Shown: positions 1-6,912, counted from the stretch's first letter. The stretch is 7,565 bases of DNA from Desulfovibrionales bacterium (GCA_012727515.1 JAAYGZ010000375.1:1-7565); one strand, 5' to 3'. The notes: generated by a model not told the origin, from the letters alone. A program made the numbers and translations.

Positions 1-1089
1 GATATGTACCTGCCAGCCTTACCCTTATTGGTTGCGTCGTGGGATAGCACGCCAGCAACCATTAACCTGACCCTGGTTGGCTTTTTTATCAGCTTCAGTG
101 TGGCTCTGCTGGTTTATGGACCGCTCTCAGACCGCTATGGCCGTAAACCCGTGCTGTTGGCCGGGATCTCGCTCTATATTCTGGCCTGCCTGGGATGCGC
201 CTGGGCCAACAGCGCTACGGCGCTGATTATTGGCCGTGTGGCCCAGGGCCTGGGCGCGGCATCTGCTGCCACCCTGTCGCTGGCCATGACCAAAGATTAT
301 TTTGATGGAGCAGAGCGCGTACAGGCCATGACCAAAATGGCTATTATTATTTCACTAGCCCCCATGCTGGCCCCGGTGCTGGGCGGTTTGCTCATGCAGG
401 TTATGAGCTGGCCAGCTATTTTTTATACCCAGGCCATGCTGGGTGCTCTTGCTATCTGGGGCGTGCGCCAGCTCACAGAACCAGTGGCCCGGTCTGATCG
501 CTCCCTGCGTGATGTTATCCATAGTTATGGGCGCCTTATGCTTAATGCCCGTTTTATTGGCCTGTGTTTTTTAATTGCCCTGGGCATGACCCCACTTTTT
601 TGCTATATTGGTGGTTCATCGTTTATTTTTATCACGCATTTTGGTTTGAGCGAACAGGAGTTCAGTTATTTTTTTGCCTTTAATTCCGCAGCACTCATGA
701 GTGGATTTTATCTGTGCAGCAAACTCCTCAAACATATGTCTGCCTTACAGGTTATCTGTCTGGGGTATGCTGGTATTTGCATGAGCGCCATCCTCTTATG
801 CCTGTCTGCCCAAGGCGGGCCGTGGAGCATAGCATGGCCCATGGCTGCCATGACCATGAGCCTTGGCATGTCAAGACCTCCGAGCAATCATTTCTTACTT
901 GAACAAGTGCGCTCTGATGCTGGGTCAGCGGCTTCGTTGATTATGTTTACCTATTTTGTGGGCGGGGCAGTGGCCATGTGGTTTATTGCTCTGCCGTGGG
1001 CCAACAAGGTGTTGACCCTCGGCATGGTTGGTGTGGCCAGCAGTTTGTGTGTGTTGCTGGTGCTGCCACGTGCAGCCAAGATGCAATAA
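1..1089 (+). CDS. Bcr/CflA-family MFS drug-resistance transporter (5' end outside window)
   Basis: Inner-membrane proton-driven exporter of the major facilitator superfamily, Bcr/CflA branch (12-14 TM drug:H+ antiporters). The frame is open from base 1, and its first codons read DMYLPALP, the hallmark at the end of the first membrane segment in Bcr/CflA proteins. In E. coli Bcr this motif lies near residue 27, so roughly 25 N-terminal residues are missing and the ATG at base 4 is not the true start. The loop-2/3 motif A follows as GPLSDRYGRKP (fragment residues 40-50), then the TM4 motif RVAQGLGAASAA, and a late SNHFLLEQVRSDAGSAASL segment matching the conserved AGxASSL region before the last helices. 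The length from DMYLPALP to the stop (362 codons) is normal. It converges on the mla operon, with its TAA immediately next to the mlaA stop. The substrate cannot be told; bicyclomycin, chloramphenicol or polyamines are family possibilities. Confidence 0.93.
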   Translation, partial: DMYLPALPLLVASWDSTPATINLTLVGFFISFSVALLVYGPLSDRYGRKPVLLAGISLYILACLGCAWANSATALIIGRVAQGLGAASAATLSLAMTKDYFDGAERVQAMTKMAIIISLAPMLAPVLGGLLMQVMSWPAIFYTQAMLGALAIWGVRQLTEPVARSDRSLRDVIHSYGRLMLNARFIGLCFLIALGMTPLFCYIGGSSFIFITHFGLSEQEFSYFFAFNSAALMSGFYLCSKLLKHMSALQVICLGYAGICMSAILLCLSAQGGPWSIAWPMAAMTMSLGMSRPPSNHFLLEQVRSDAGSAASLIMFTYFVGGAVAMWFIALPWANKVLTLGMVGVASSLCVLLVLPRAAKMQ

Positions 1090-1845
1090 TTACTGGCCTT
1101 CAAGAGAGGTGCGATGCTGGAAATAAATATCTTTCAAGCTGGTATAATGGTCAAAGGAATCAGCCTTGATGGCATTATACGTGGGCAAGCTGGCTGAAAT
1201 TGTATTCCCTGCCTCATGCACAGTCATGGGCACACGGTACGGCGCTCCTGCCTGAAGCCAGGCCAGTGGATGCAGGAGCAGTGCATCCACGAGCAGACCA
1301 CAGGTATCGCGCAGGGAAGACGGACCAGCAACAGGCAGTACAAAATATGAGCCATGTCCCAGTCCGTAAAAGGCCAGGGTCTGGCCAAAGTCTTCCGGAG
1401 AGGCGTGCAAGGCATCCATATTGCGCGTGACCTTAAAAAAACCACCCATGCCAAAGACTGTGTTTAAGGCAAATGAAGCTGTTTCCTGGCCCATTTTGAC
1501 AAATTTGCCTTGCAGCAAGGCATTCACAAAACGGGCGGGAAAGGTCAGGTTTGTATAAAAATTAGAAAAACCATTCCGCATATCTGGTGAGAAAAAACCC
1601 GTATACACGGTGTTAAGCGGCGTAAAAGCATAGGTCAGAAAAAAATCATTCAAGGAAAAAACCTTACGGTTCATCCCTTCAAGGGCGTCAGGCTGGCTAT
1701 CCCCCTCATCCTCTTCATACGTTTCTGTCTGCACATCTGTGCTCAGGGCTGGTTCAGACGGGCTGGAATGTTTTTTCCCCGCGCAGCCAGACATCAATAA
1801 AACAGTACAGATCAGCACCCCCAGCAGAAGCAGGCGGTTATTCAT
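1090..1845 (-). CDS. mlaA: MlaA (VacJ) outer-membrane lipoprotein of phospholipid transport
   Basis: Outer-membrane component of the Mla pathway. MlaA forms a ring-like channel that takes phospholipids from the outer leaflet and hands them to periplasmic MlaC. A lipoprotein signal peptide ends in the lipobox LLMSGC with acylated Cys21; Ala at +2 suits export to the outer membrane. Residues ~33-52 form a low-complexity acidic linker, as is common in this family. The conserved core follows: DALEGMNRKVFSLND, then FSNFYTNLTFPARFVNALLQGK, NTVFGMGGFF, EDFGQTLAFYGLGHGSYFVLP and GPSSLRD. At 251 aa it is a usual length for the family. The ATG is preceded by GGGAG at 7-nt spacing and overlaps the end of mlaC by 8 bp, so the start is well supported. 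In E. coli mlaA is unlinked from the other mla genes; here it is the last gene of the operon. No terminator hairpin is seen at its 3' end. Confidence 0.95.
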   Translation of the reverse strand: MNNRLLLLGVLICTVLLMSGCAGKKHSSPSEPALSTDVQTETYEEDEGDSQPDALEGMNRKVFSLNDFFLTYAFTPLNTVYTGFFSPDMRNGFSNFYTNLTFPARFVNALLQGKFVKMGQETASFALNTVFGMGGFFKVTRNMDALHASPEDFGQTLAFYGLGHGSYFVLPVAGPSSLRDTCGLLVDALLLHPLAWLQAGAPYRVPMTVHEAGNTISASLPTYNAIKADSFDHYTSLKDIYFQHRTSLEGQ

Positions 1846-2428
1846 TTGTTTTCTCCCGTAAAATAGCCAGTAACTTTTCCGGTGGATTATTCTGCAAAAT
1901 ACTTTGGAACTGGGAGCGATAATTTTTAATAAGGCTCACGTTTTCCACAGAAACATCATAGACCTTCCACGGCGTGGATGGCGTGGGTCGAATCATATAA
2001 TAAATAATGCTTGTGTTGGTAGCATCAGCAATCAAGGTGGTGGCCACTTCAGCCAGCAGGTCAGACTTGAGCATCTCTTGATTATAGAGCACTTTTTCTC
2101 CGCTATAGGTGATGGATTTTTTCAGATAAACCTGTTTGATAAGATCCAGAAAAAGCGTTTGAAATTCATTTTGCTGATCAGGCGTGAACAAACGCCAGTA
2201 CTGTCCTAAAGCACGCCGGGAAAGTTCTTGTGCATCAAAAAAATCATCCACAATCTGAGCAAGCTGCGTGTATTTTTCATCCTGGGCCTCTGGAGCAGCA
2301 TAGCGTTCATCCGTAAGCACGGAGATGACTGAATCCACTGTGTTCTGGATAAACTGTGTCGGGGTTTCAATAGCTGCAACGCCAGCTGAACAAAGAAAAA
2401 AACAGAGAAAAAAAAGAATACGCTTCAT
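1838..2428 (-). CDS. mlaC: MlaC periplasmic phospholipid-binding protein
   Basis: Soluble periplasmic carrier that shuttles a phospholipid between outer-membrane MlaA and the inner-membrane MlaFED complex (Tol_Tol_Ttg2 / toluene-tolerance Ttg2D family). The protein has 196 residues, slightly short of the ~211 of E. coli MlaC. It begins with a Sec signal peptide (MKR, a hydrophobic run, then AGVAA, likely cleaved after Ala19). Family features follow: PTQFIQNTVDSVISVL at the mature N terminus, and LAQIVDDFFDAQELSRRALGQYW followed by the TPDQQNEFQTLFLDLIKQVYLKK helix region. The segment SIIYYMIRPTPSTPWKVYDVSVENVSLIKNYRSQF matches the C-terminal sheet and its WKVYDV motif. The start overlaps the mlaD stop as ATGA, with GGAAG nine bases upstream as a usable Shine-Dalgarno. 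Its own stop lies inside the start of mlaA. Confidence 0.93.
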   Translation of the reverse strand: MKRILFFLCFFLCSAGVAAIETPTQFIQNTVDSVISVLTDERYAAPEAQDEKYTQLAQIVDDFFDAQELSRRALGQYWRLFTPDQQNEFQTLFLDLIKQVYLKKSITYSGEKVLYNQEMLKSDLLAEVATTLIADATNTSIIYYMIRPTPSTPWKVYDVSVENVSLIKNYRSQFQSILQNNPPEKLLAILREKTNE

Positions 2429-2883
2429 TTATTCACACTTCCAAAGATATATTTTGAAATCATTTCTTCAATATCCAGTGCCGCCTGCGTATCCAGAATA
2501 GACTCGCCATGCTGCAAGGCCTGACTGCTGCCGCCAGGAATGATATTGATATATTTATCTCCGATCAAACCACTGGTCTTGATGGCAGCAGTGGAGTCTT
2601 CCGGAACCTGAACACCCTTTTCTATATTCAGGGTTACCACGGCCTGGTAGAGCTGCTGATCAAGCTCAATGGCCGCAACCTTGCCCACAGGAACACCGGA
2701 AATTTCCACCGAACTTCCAACACGCAGGCCATTGGCCGTGGAAAATTTTGTATTCAACGCATACTGATTCTGATCAAATAAACTCGTATTGGCCAGGTTG
2801 ACGGTTAAATAGGCCACACACACCAGCCCGATCAATACGAACAGGCCCACAGCCGGGTACAAAGACAGATTTTTCATGTTCAT
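2425..2883 (-). CDS. mlaD: MlaD, MCE-domain substrate-binding subunit of phospholipid ABC transporter
   Basis: Membrane-anchored MCE protein. In E. coli six copies form a hydrophobic ring in the periplasm over the MlaFE transporter, through which lipid passes to or from MlaC. There is one N-terminal transmembrane helix (about residues 9-31). A single MCE domain follows (about 41-118), with the family signatures ANGLRVGSSVEISGVPVGKV at 50-69 and SGLIGDKYINIIPGG at 104-118. The tail is a short helix ending LDIEEMISKYIFGSVNK. At 152 aa it is shorter than E. coli MlaD (183 aa), mainly at the C terminus, the region that forms the pore helices. The start overlaps the mlaF stop by ATGA and has only a weak Shine-Dalgarno (GAG about 8 bases upstream), so translation probably depends on coupling to mlaF. 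Confidence 0.94.
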   Translation of the reverse strand: MNMKNLSLYPAVGLFVLIGLVCVAYLTVNLANTSLFDQNQYALNTKFSTANGLRVGSSVEISGVPVGKVAAIELDQQLYQAVVTLNIEKGVQVPEDSTAAIKTSGLIGDKYINIIPGGSSQALQHGESILDTQAALDIEEMISKYIFGSVNK

Positions 2884-4055
2884 AACACAATCTCACATGA
2901 TGCCAGCGTATCTTTCAGCGCCGCACATGCAGCAGTATGTGGGGGCACAAGCGCACATCCCAGTTCAATAGAAATTTTATTTCGTTCTCGCAATGCCGTC
3001 ACGTGGGGCTGGTCAAAAAAAGATTTCAGTGCTGTGCGCACATGCTCCAACTGTGACGCAGTGGCCAGGGGGAGCAACAACAGAAAAATTTCCTGAGAAA
3101 ATACAGCAGGAAACACAGAGCATTCCGATAAACTGCCCACAAAGCGCCCCAAAGCCTGGCGTAGGGCAAAAACAGTAAGCTGGCCATCATAATCTGCCAC
3201 GGCTCGCAATCCTTTGATTTGCATAGAAACAAGGCCAACTGTATCGTGCTGGGCCGCTGCATAGGCACGCATAAATTCTGTGCGGCTGTGCAGGCCTGTA
3301 AGTTCATCCACCAGAAGATCATGACCATGAATGTACTGATGCAGGTCAGTATCTGTTGAGCGCTCCAGTTCTATGGGCGAACCGGAAAAAATAATTTTAC
3401 CCTGATCTAAAATATGTACCTGATGGGCAATATAAAAAATATCAGGCACATCGTGGGTAATGATCAGCGCTGTGAAGTTTAATTCCTGGTGATAGCGGTG
3501 AATCATGGTAAAGACGGTATTTTTACGAATAGGGTCCAGGCCCGTGGTTGGTTCATCAAAAAAAATAATTTCCGGTTCAGTAATCAAGGCTCGTGCCAGG
3601 GCTACCCGCTTTTGCATACCTCCTGAAATTTGTTTGGGATACAGATGCTGCACTTCGGCTAACTCCAGTTGAGCTACGCGGTGAGCTACTTTTTCCGCAA
3701 TAACCGCTGTGGAAAACCCTGCACGTTCCCGCAATGGCAAGGCAATGTTTTCGTACACAGTTAATGAGTCAAACAGGGCATTGTTCTGAAACATATAGCT
3801 GCATCTGCTCTTGATAGCAGCAAAGTCTTTGCGGCTCATGGTTGCATAACTTTGTCCGTCAAAGACAATATCACCAGCATCTGGCTCAATAAGACCAATA
3901 ATGTGCTTAATGAGCACGCTTTTGCCCACACCACTTTTACCAATGAGCGCAGTGATCTGATTGCGATGAATATCCAAAGAAATCTCGTCTAAGATCACGC
4001 GCCCCTGAAAGGACTTGGATAATTTATCTATATGAATCAAAGTTGGCGTGATCAT
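2880..4055 (-). CDS. mlaF: MlaF ABC ATPase with C-terminal degenerate GGDEF-like domain
   Basis: Cytoplasmic ATPase that powers the MlaFED phospholipid transporter. Residues 1-245 are a complete ABC domain: Walker A GKSGVGKS (39-46), Q-loop Q90, signature ISGGMQKR (143-150), Walker B with catalytic Glu168 (FFDEPTTGLDP), and H-loop His201. MlaF proteins are normally about 270 aa; this one is 391. The extra part (about 246-391) opens with DELTGLHSRTEF (250-261), resembling the N-terminal DxLTGLxNRxxF signature of GGDEF domains. It continues with SMQIKGLRAVADYDGQ and VFSQEIFLLLLP (318-329), where a GGDEF domain has RxGGDEFxxLLP, and then ISIELGCAL, like the vTvSiGva strand. The GGDEF motif reads SQEIF and no RxxD inhibitory site is visible, so it should be neither a cyclase nor a classic I-site c-di-GMP receptor. 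The start lies 3 bp after mlaE with no clear Shine-Dalgarno, which points to coupled translation. The ATPase call is firm; the domain call is by eye. Confidence 0.92.
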   Translation of the reverse strand: MITPTLIHIDKLSKSFQGRVILDEISLDIHRNQITALIGKSGVGKSVLIKHIIGLIEPDAGDIVFDGQSYATMSRKDFAAIKSRCSYMFQNNALFDSLTVYENIALPLRERAGFSTAVIAEKVAHRVAQLELAEVQHLYPKQISGGMQKRVALARALITEPEIIFFDEPTTGLDPIRKNTVFTMIHRYHQELNFTALIITHDVPDIFYIAHQVHILDQGKIIFSGSPIELERSTDTDLHQYIHGHDLLVDELTGLHSRTEFMRAYAAAQHDTVGLVSMQIKGLRAVADYDGQLTVFALRQALGRFVGSLSECSVFPAVFSQEIFLLLLPLATASQLEHVRTALKSFFDQPHVTALRERNKISIELGCALVPPHTAACAALKDTLASCEIVL

Positions 4056-4058
4056 AGG

Positions 4059-4856
4059 CTACATTAAAAAAGAGGTAATAACGTAATCAGCAATCAGGAC
4101 ATACACACACGACTGTACCACTGCTGATGTCGTGGAGTTGCTGACCCCTTGCGCTCCGGAACTACGAGGATTGAGGTGTGTATAGTAGCCGCAGTAACAG
4201 GAAATTGTCATGACCAGCACGGCAAACACGACAGATTTAACAAATCCGCCGCTAATATCAGCAAGCAGCAGACTTGACTGGATTTTACTGAAAAAAATTC
4301 CGGATCGAGAACTGAGCAAAACAGAGGAAAAATACCCGCCCACAATGCCCACGCAGTCAAAAACTGCTGTCAGCAGAGGAAAACATATCAGGGCCGCAAT
4401 CAGCTTGGGCGTGACCAGGTACTGTTTTGGGTCAATGTTCATGGTGGATAAGGCGTCAATCTGTTCAGAAATACGCATAATACCCAGTTCTGCGCTGATG
4501 CTTGAGCCTGCCCGACCAATAAGCATAATCGCAGTGAGCACAGGGCCTAATTCCCGCACCAGGGACAAAGCCACTGCTACCCCCAACATACCTTCAGCGC
4601 TGAATTTAATGAGCGTATAATAGCCCTGGAGCCCAAGAACCATGCCTGTAAAAAAGGCTACCAACACAATGATATTTAATGACTTAAAGCCGATAAAGTA
4701 AATATCATAGGCAATTTTGGGCAACAGGCGATGCATACGTACCATGCCAGCCAGACTTACAGCAGAAAAAACAGCCCAGCGCCCCATATGTTCCAGGAGT
4801 TCTGTAAACATCTTGCCCGTAAGGCCTGCAAGAGAACGCACAACATCATGCACCAT
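4059..4856 (-). CDS. mlaE: MlaE, ABC transporter permease (phospholipid transport)
   Basis: Inner-membrane permease of the MlaFED complex (MlaE/YrbE family; two copies form the transmembrane core). At 265 aa it is full length. It starts with an amphipathic stretch and has about five hydrophobic segments. The highly conserved cytoplasmic coupling region VRELGPVLTAIMLIGRAGSS (about 100-119) is followed by ISAELGIMRISEQIDAL, where MlaE contacts the ATPase. The ATG at 4856 is preceded by AGGGGG with 6-nt spacing, one of the better ribosome-binding sites in this operon, and overlaps the 3' end of the HAD gene by 11 bp. The C terminus (VLIADYVITSFLM) is typical. Order mlaE-mlaF-mlaD-mlaC-mlaA resembles many non-enteric proteobacteria, although the MlaB STAS protein is not encoded in the visible cluster. 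Confidence 0.95.
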   Translation of the reverse strand: MVHDVVRSLAGLTGKMFTELLEHMGRWAVFSAVSLAGMVRMHRLLPKIAYDIYFIGFKSLNIIVLVAFFTGMVLGLQGYYTLIKFSAEGMLGVAVALSLVRELGPVLTAIMLIGRAGSSISAELGIMRISEQIDALSTMNIDPKQYLVTPKLIAALICFPLLTAVFDCVGIVGGYFSSVLLSSRSGIFFSKIQSSLLLADISGGFVKSVVFAVLVMTISCYCGYYTHLNPRSSGAQGVSNSTTSAVVQSCVYVLIADYVITSFLM

Positions 4857-5697
4857 GCCAGTCCCCCTGAATTACCTGGGTAAAATGTTTGGCAGCATAG
4901 GCCACAGCGCTTGTATGCCGGGCCGGTGTCTGCACATAGTGCTGCCCGGTAATGAGAGCGTCAGACACAATATAGGGAAAGTGTACCAGATCAAGCATGT
5001 CTATATCATTAAAGTCATTACCAATGGCAGCTAAAGGCTGGTCTGTAAAGCCCAGCCCCCGCGTCAGGCGGACAATAGCGTTTGCCTTGCAGACCTGTGG
5101 AGCAAAAATTTCAATCCACACAGTGCGCCCATCCAGGGGCGAGGTGGCCCGAATCACACTTGCATCTGCGAGGGCCGTGCGCACCTGCTCCACAGCCTGC
5201 ACCTGCTCAGTAATGGCCACAAATTGCGAAACAGCGCCCCAGTGCTGGTCAATAAGGCCATGCCAACTGGATGAGGCATATAAGCCAAGCCTGCGCCTGA
5301 AGTCTTCAGGAACAGAAGAGCCGTACTGGTAGATACAGGCATGATTGTCCGGGAAATCCCGATGCGCCATAAAGCACAGATCCAGATCCATAAGCACATC
5401 CTGAATGCGCATGGCATGGGCAACAGGAAGATTGCTTGAATGCACAACATCCTGGGTTTGCCAGTGCACAATCTGATTTCCGCTTGAAGCAATCACGTAG
5501 TCTATGGGAAAATCAGCAGCAAGACAGTTCTGCACAGAGTGAACAGCCCTGCCCGTGGCAATAACCCGCACCACATGCTGTGTTCCAAGATGAACAAGGG
5601 CTGCATGATCATCTGGAGTGATACCCTGGGGATCACGCAATAATGTTCCATCCAGGTCGCTGATAAAGGCGGCCCGATAGGGATGCATACGTATCAT
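4846..5697 (-). CDS. Cof-type HAD-superfamily hydrolase (phosphatase)
   Basis: Cytosolic Mg2+-dependent phosphatase of the haloacid dehalogenase superfamily, subclass IIB (Cof). All four catalytic motifs are visible: motif I DLDGTLL with nucleophile Asp14 and acid/base Asp16, motif II TGR at 48-50, motif III Lys204 (VCKANAIVRL), and motif IV GNDFNDIDML (226-235), whose Asp residues bind metal. The long insert between motifs II and III is the C2 cap that sets substrate choice. At 283 aa it has the usual family length. The start at 5697 overlaps the kinase stop by ATGA; a second ATG three codons on would also be possible, and neither has a strong Shine-Dalgarno. Substrates of this family are sugar phosphates, flavin or vitamin B6 phosphates; E. 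coli YbhA, a Cof member, dephosphorylates pyridoxal phosphate. The neighbouring B6 kinase makes that worth considering, but the sequence does not prove it. Confidence 0.9.
   Translation of the reverse strand: MIRMHPYRAAFISDLDGTLLRDPQGITPDDHAALVHLGTQHVVRVIATGRAVHSVQNCLAADFPIDYVIASSGNQIVHWQTQDVVHSSNLPVAHAMRIQDVLMDLDLCFMAHRDFPDNHACIYQYGSSVPEDFRRRLGLYASSSWHGLIDQHWGAVSQFVAITEQVQAVEQVRTALADASVIRATSPLDGRTVWIEIFAPQVCKANAIVRLTRGLGFTDQPLAAIGNDFNDIDMLDLVHFPYIVSDALITGQHYVQTPARHTSAVAYAAKHFTQVIQGDWHGA
4863..4868 (-). promoter_or_regulatory. Shine-Dalgarno of mlaE inside the HAD gene
   Basis: AGGGGG on the minus strand, 6 nt upstream of the mlaE ATG and within the last codons of the overlapping HAD gene. 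It would let ribosomes start mlaE independently as well as by coupling; mlaF, by contrast, has no comparable site. Confidence 0.6.
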
Positions 5698-6563
5698 AGC
5701 AACTCAAAACTACTCAGGGAAACAGGCGCGTTCAGACATGGCAGCACCCGCTCCAGAAGCACGCCTTCCCGTTCCGGAACATTATGGCCAAAGGTAGCGC
5801 GGATGGTCAAGGAAACGAACTGCACAGCCCGATCTAACGACAAAGGAAGCGAATCCCCCTGCAGCAAGGCCCCGGTGATAACACTGGCAAAAATATCGCC
5901 TGTGCCTGGATAATGGGCAGGAATATAGGAACACCCGACTTTCCAGAATTGCCCTGTCTCCCGATCAAAGGCCACCACAGCTGTGCCGCGCATATCTTCT
6001 TCCGGAACACTGGTAATGATAACTTGCCGAGGTCCTAAGTCTGCCAGGCTCACTACCCAGTTTTTGATCTGATCTTGAGACATCTGTGGAGTCAGAGGTT
6101 GGCCCAGAAGCAGAGCCGCTTCTGTGATATTAGGCGTGATAACATCGGCCTGGCCCACCAGAGTGCGCATTTCTGTTACCATATCTGGAGTCATGGTGGC
6201 GTAGAGCTGGCCATCATCTCCTAAAACAGGGTCCACAACTCGTAATGTTGTGCTGCTTGTGCAGGTGTCAAAAAGGTGCAACACAGAGGCAATCTGCTGC
6301 GCTGAACCGAGAAAGCCTGAATAAACTCCTGAAAAGTTCAGGCCCAGGCGCTGCCAATGGGCAATAATTTGCGCCATGTCGTCAGTCAGGTCGCGAAAAT
6401 GAAAATCTGCAAACCCGCCAGTGTGTGTTGAAAGCACGGCTGTAGGCAGGCTGCAGACCTGAATTCCCATTGCGGAGAGAATAGATATCACGGCTGTCAG
6501 CGAGCCACCGCCAAACCCCGACAGATCGTGCACGGCGGCAACTCGCTGCATCAGTGGACGCAC
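5694..6563 (-). CDS. Pyridoxal/pyridoxamine kinase (PfkB-like vitamin B6 kinase)
   Basis: ATP-dependent kinase of the vitamin B6 salvage pathway, phosphorylating pyridoxal or related vitamers at the 5' hydroxyl (PdxY/PdxK type of the ribokinase fold). Visible features: N-terminal VAAVHDLSGFGGGSLTAV (8-25), the SLPTAVLSTHTGG substrate-pocket region, VVDPVLGDDGQLY, the metal/ATP motif VITPNITEAALLLG, and GTGD (220-223) with catalytic base Asp223, followed by the anion-hole helix IFASVITGALL. At 289 aa it is of normal length. I choose a GTG start at 6563 because AAGGAG stands 8 nt upstream; the ATG four codons later (6551) has no Shine-Dalgarno at a suitable distance. The gene lies 42 bp after the HU-like gene and overlaps the HAD gene by 4 bp. 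PdxY, PdxK and bifunctional PdxK/ThiD-like members cannot be separated by eye, so no symbol is given. Confidence 0.9.
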   Translation of the reverse strand: MRPLMQRVAAVHDLSGFGGGSLTAVISILSAMGIQVCSLPTAVLSTHTGGFADFHFRDLTDDMAQIIAHWQRLGLNFSGVYSGFLGSAQQIASVLHLFDTCTSSTTLRVVDPVLGDDGQLYATMTPDMVTEMRTLVGQADVITPNITEAALLLGQPLTPQMSQDQIKNWVVSLADLGPRQVIITSVPEEDMRGTAVVAFDRETGQFWKVGCSYIPAHYPGTGDIFASVITGALLQGDSLPLSLDRAVQFVSLTIRATFGHNVPEREGVLLERVLPCLNAPVSLSSFELL

Positions 6564-6571
6564 AGAAGCTT

Positions 6572-6577
6572 CTCCTT
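6572..6577 (-). promoter_or_regulatory. Shine-Dalgarno of the B6 kinase gene, supports GTG start
   Basis: AAGGAG on the minus strand, 8 nt before the GTG at 6563 and 20 nt before the next in-frame ATG. The spacing favours GTG. The spacer (6564-6573) together with the end of the site forms a perfect 10-bp palindrome AGAAGCTTCT, probably too short to matter. Confidence 0.65.
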
Positions 6578-6605
6578 GCGCTCAGACTAAAATGTTGGGG
6601 CTACA

Positions 6606-6881
6606 CTAACTGTTCAGATAGTCGAGCAAACCTTTTCCAGCTTTGAAAAACGGCATTTTTTTGGGCTTGACCTGTACGGACTGGCCAGTCTTGGGGTTAC
6701 GCCCGGTATAGCCCTCATAGCTTTTTACCTTGAAGCTGCCAAAGCCACGGATCTCAATTCTGTCTCCGCGCAGCATTGCCTCACGCATGGACTCGAAAAA
6801 TGTATCCACCATGTTGGCGGCCTCGTCATTAGAAATTTTAATTTTTTCTGCCACTGTCTGAATAAGCTCGCTTTTGTTCAT
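6606..6881 (-). CDS. HU/IHF-family DNA-binding protein
   Basis: Small nucleoid-associated protein that binds and bends DNA as a dimer. The 91-residue product MNKSELIQTVAEKI... has the expected N-terminal two-helix body, the RIEIRGFGSFKVKSYEGYTG strand region, the beta-arm motif GRNPKTGQSVQVKPKKMPFFKAG with the intercalating Pro at the arm tip, and a C-terminal helix GLLDYLNS. It is full length. The frame is open further upstream (to 6962), but I place the start at 6881. GGAGG lies 5 nt before this ATG, and the protein then begins exactly where HU/IHF proteins do; the upstream MLEVCAHERS stretch has no family resemblance. The kinase gene follows 42 bp downstream with no visible terminator, so some read-through is likely. 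HU and IHF subunits are hard to tell apart in non-enteric bacteria, so I give no symbol. Confidence 0.93.
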   Translation of the reverse strand: MNKSELIQTVAEKIKISNDEAANMVDTFFESMREAMLRGDRIEIRGFGSFKVKSYEGYTGRNPKTGQSVQVKPKKMPFFKAGKGLLDYLNS

Positions 6882-6886
6882 ACATG

Positions 6887-6891
6887 CCTCC
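6887..6891 (-). promoter_or_regulatory. Shine-Dalgarno of the HU-like gene
   Basis: GGAGG on the minus strand, 5 nt upstream of the ATG at 6881. It decides the start of the HU/IHF gene against the longer open frame, because two in-frame ATGs just before it (6893 and 6896) would sit on or upstream of this site. Confidence 0.8.
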
Positions 6892-6906
6892 ATCATTTTG
6901 TAAGCA

Positions 6907-6912
6907 ATTGTA
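6907..6912 (-). promoter_or_regulatory. Candidate -10 element for the HU-led operon
   Basis: TACAAT on the minus strand (one mismatch to TATAAT) ends 25 nt before the HU start codon, a plausible distance for a short leader. No convincing TTGACA-like -35 stands 16-18 nt upstream; TTGCAT is present but only 12 nt away. The assignment is therefore tentative. Confidence 0.3.

Noticed and set aside
4..1089. MFS gene starting at the ATG at base 4
   Set aside because: The DMYLPALP motif normally sits about 25 residues inside Bcr/CflA proteins, so this Met is internal and the real start is outside the window.
3026..3328. 100-codon frame antisense-shadowing the extra domain of MlaF
   Set aside because: Same strand as mlaF in a different frame. 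I considered a frameshift, but the mlaF frame keeps GGDEF-like features to its end, so the 391-aa product is coherent.
6564..6573. 10-bp palindrome AGAAGCTTCT before the B6 kinase start
   Set aside because: No loop and only five base pairs per arm; too short for a stable mRNA structure or a credible operator.
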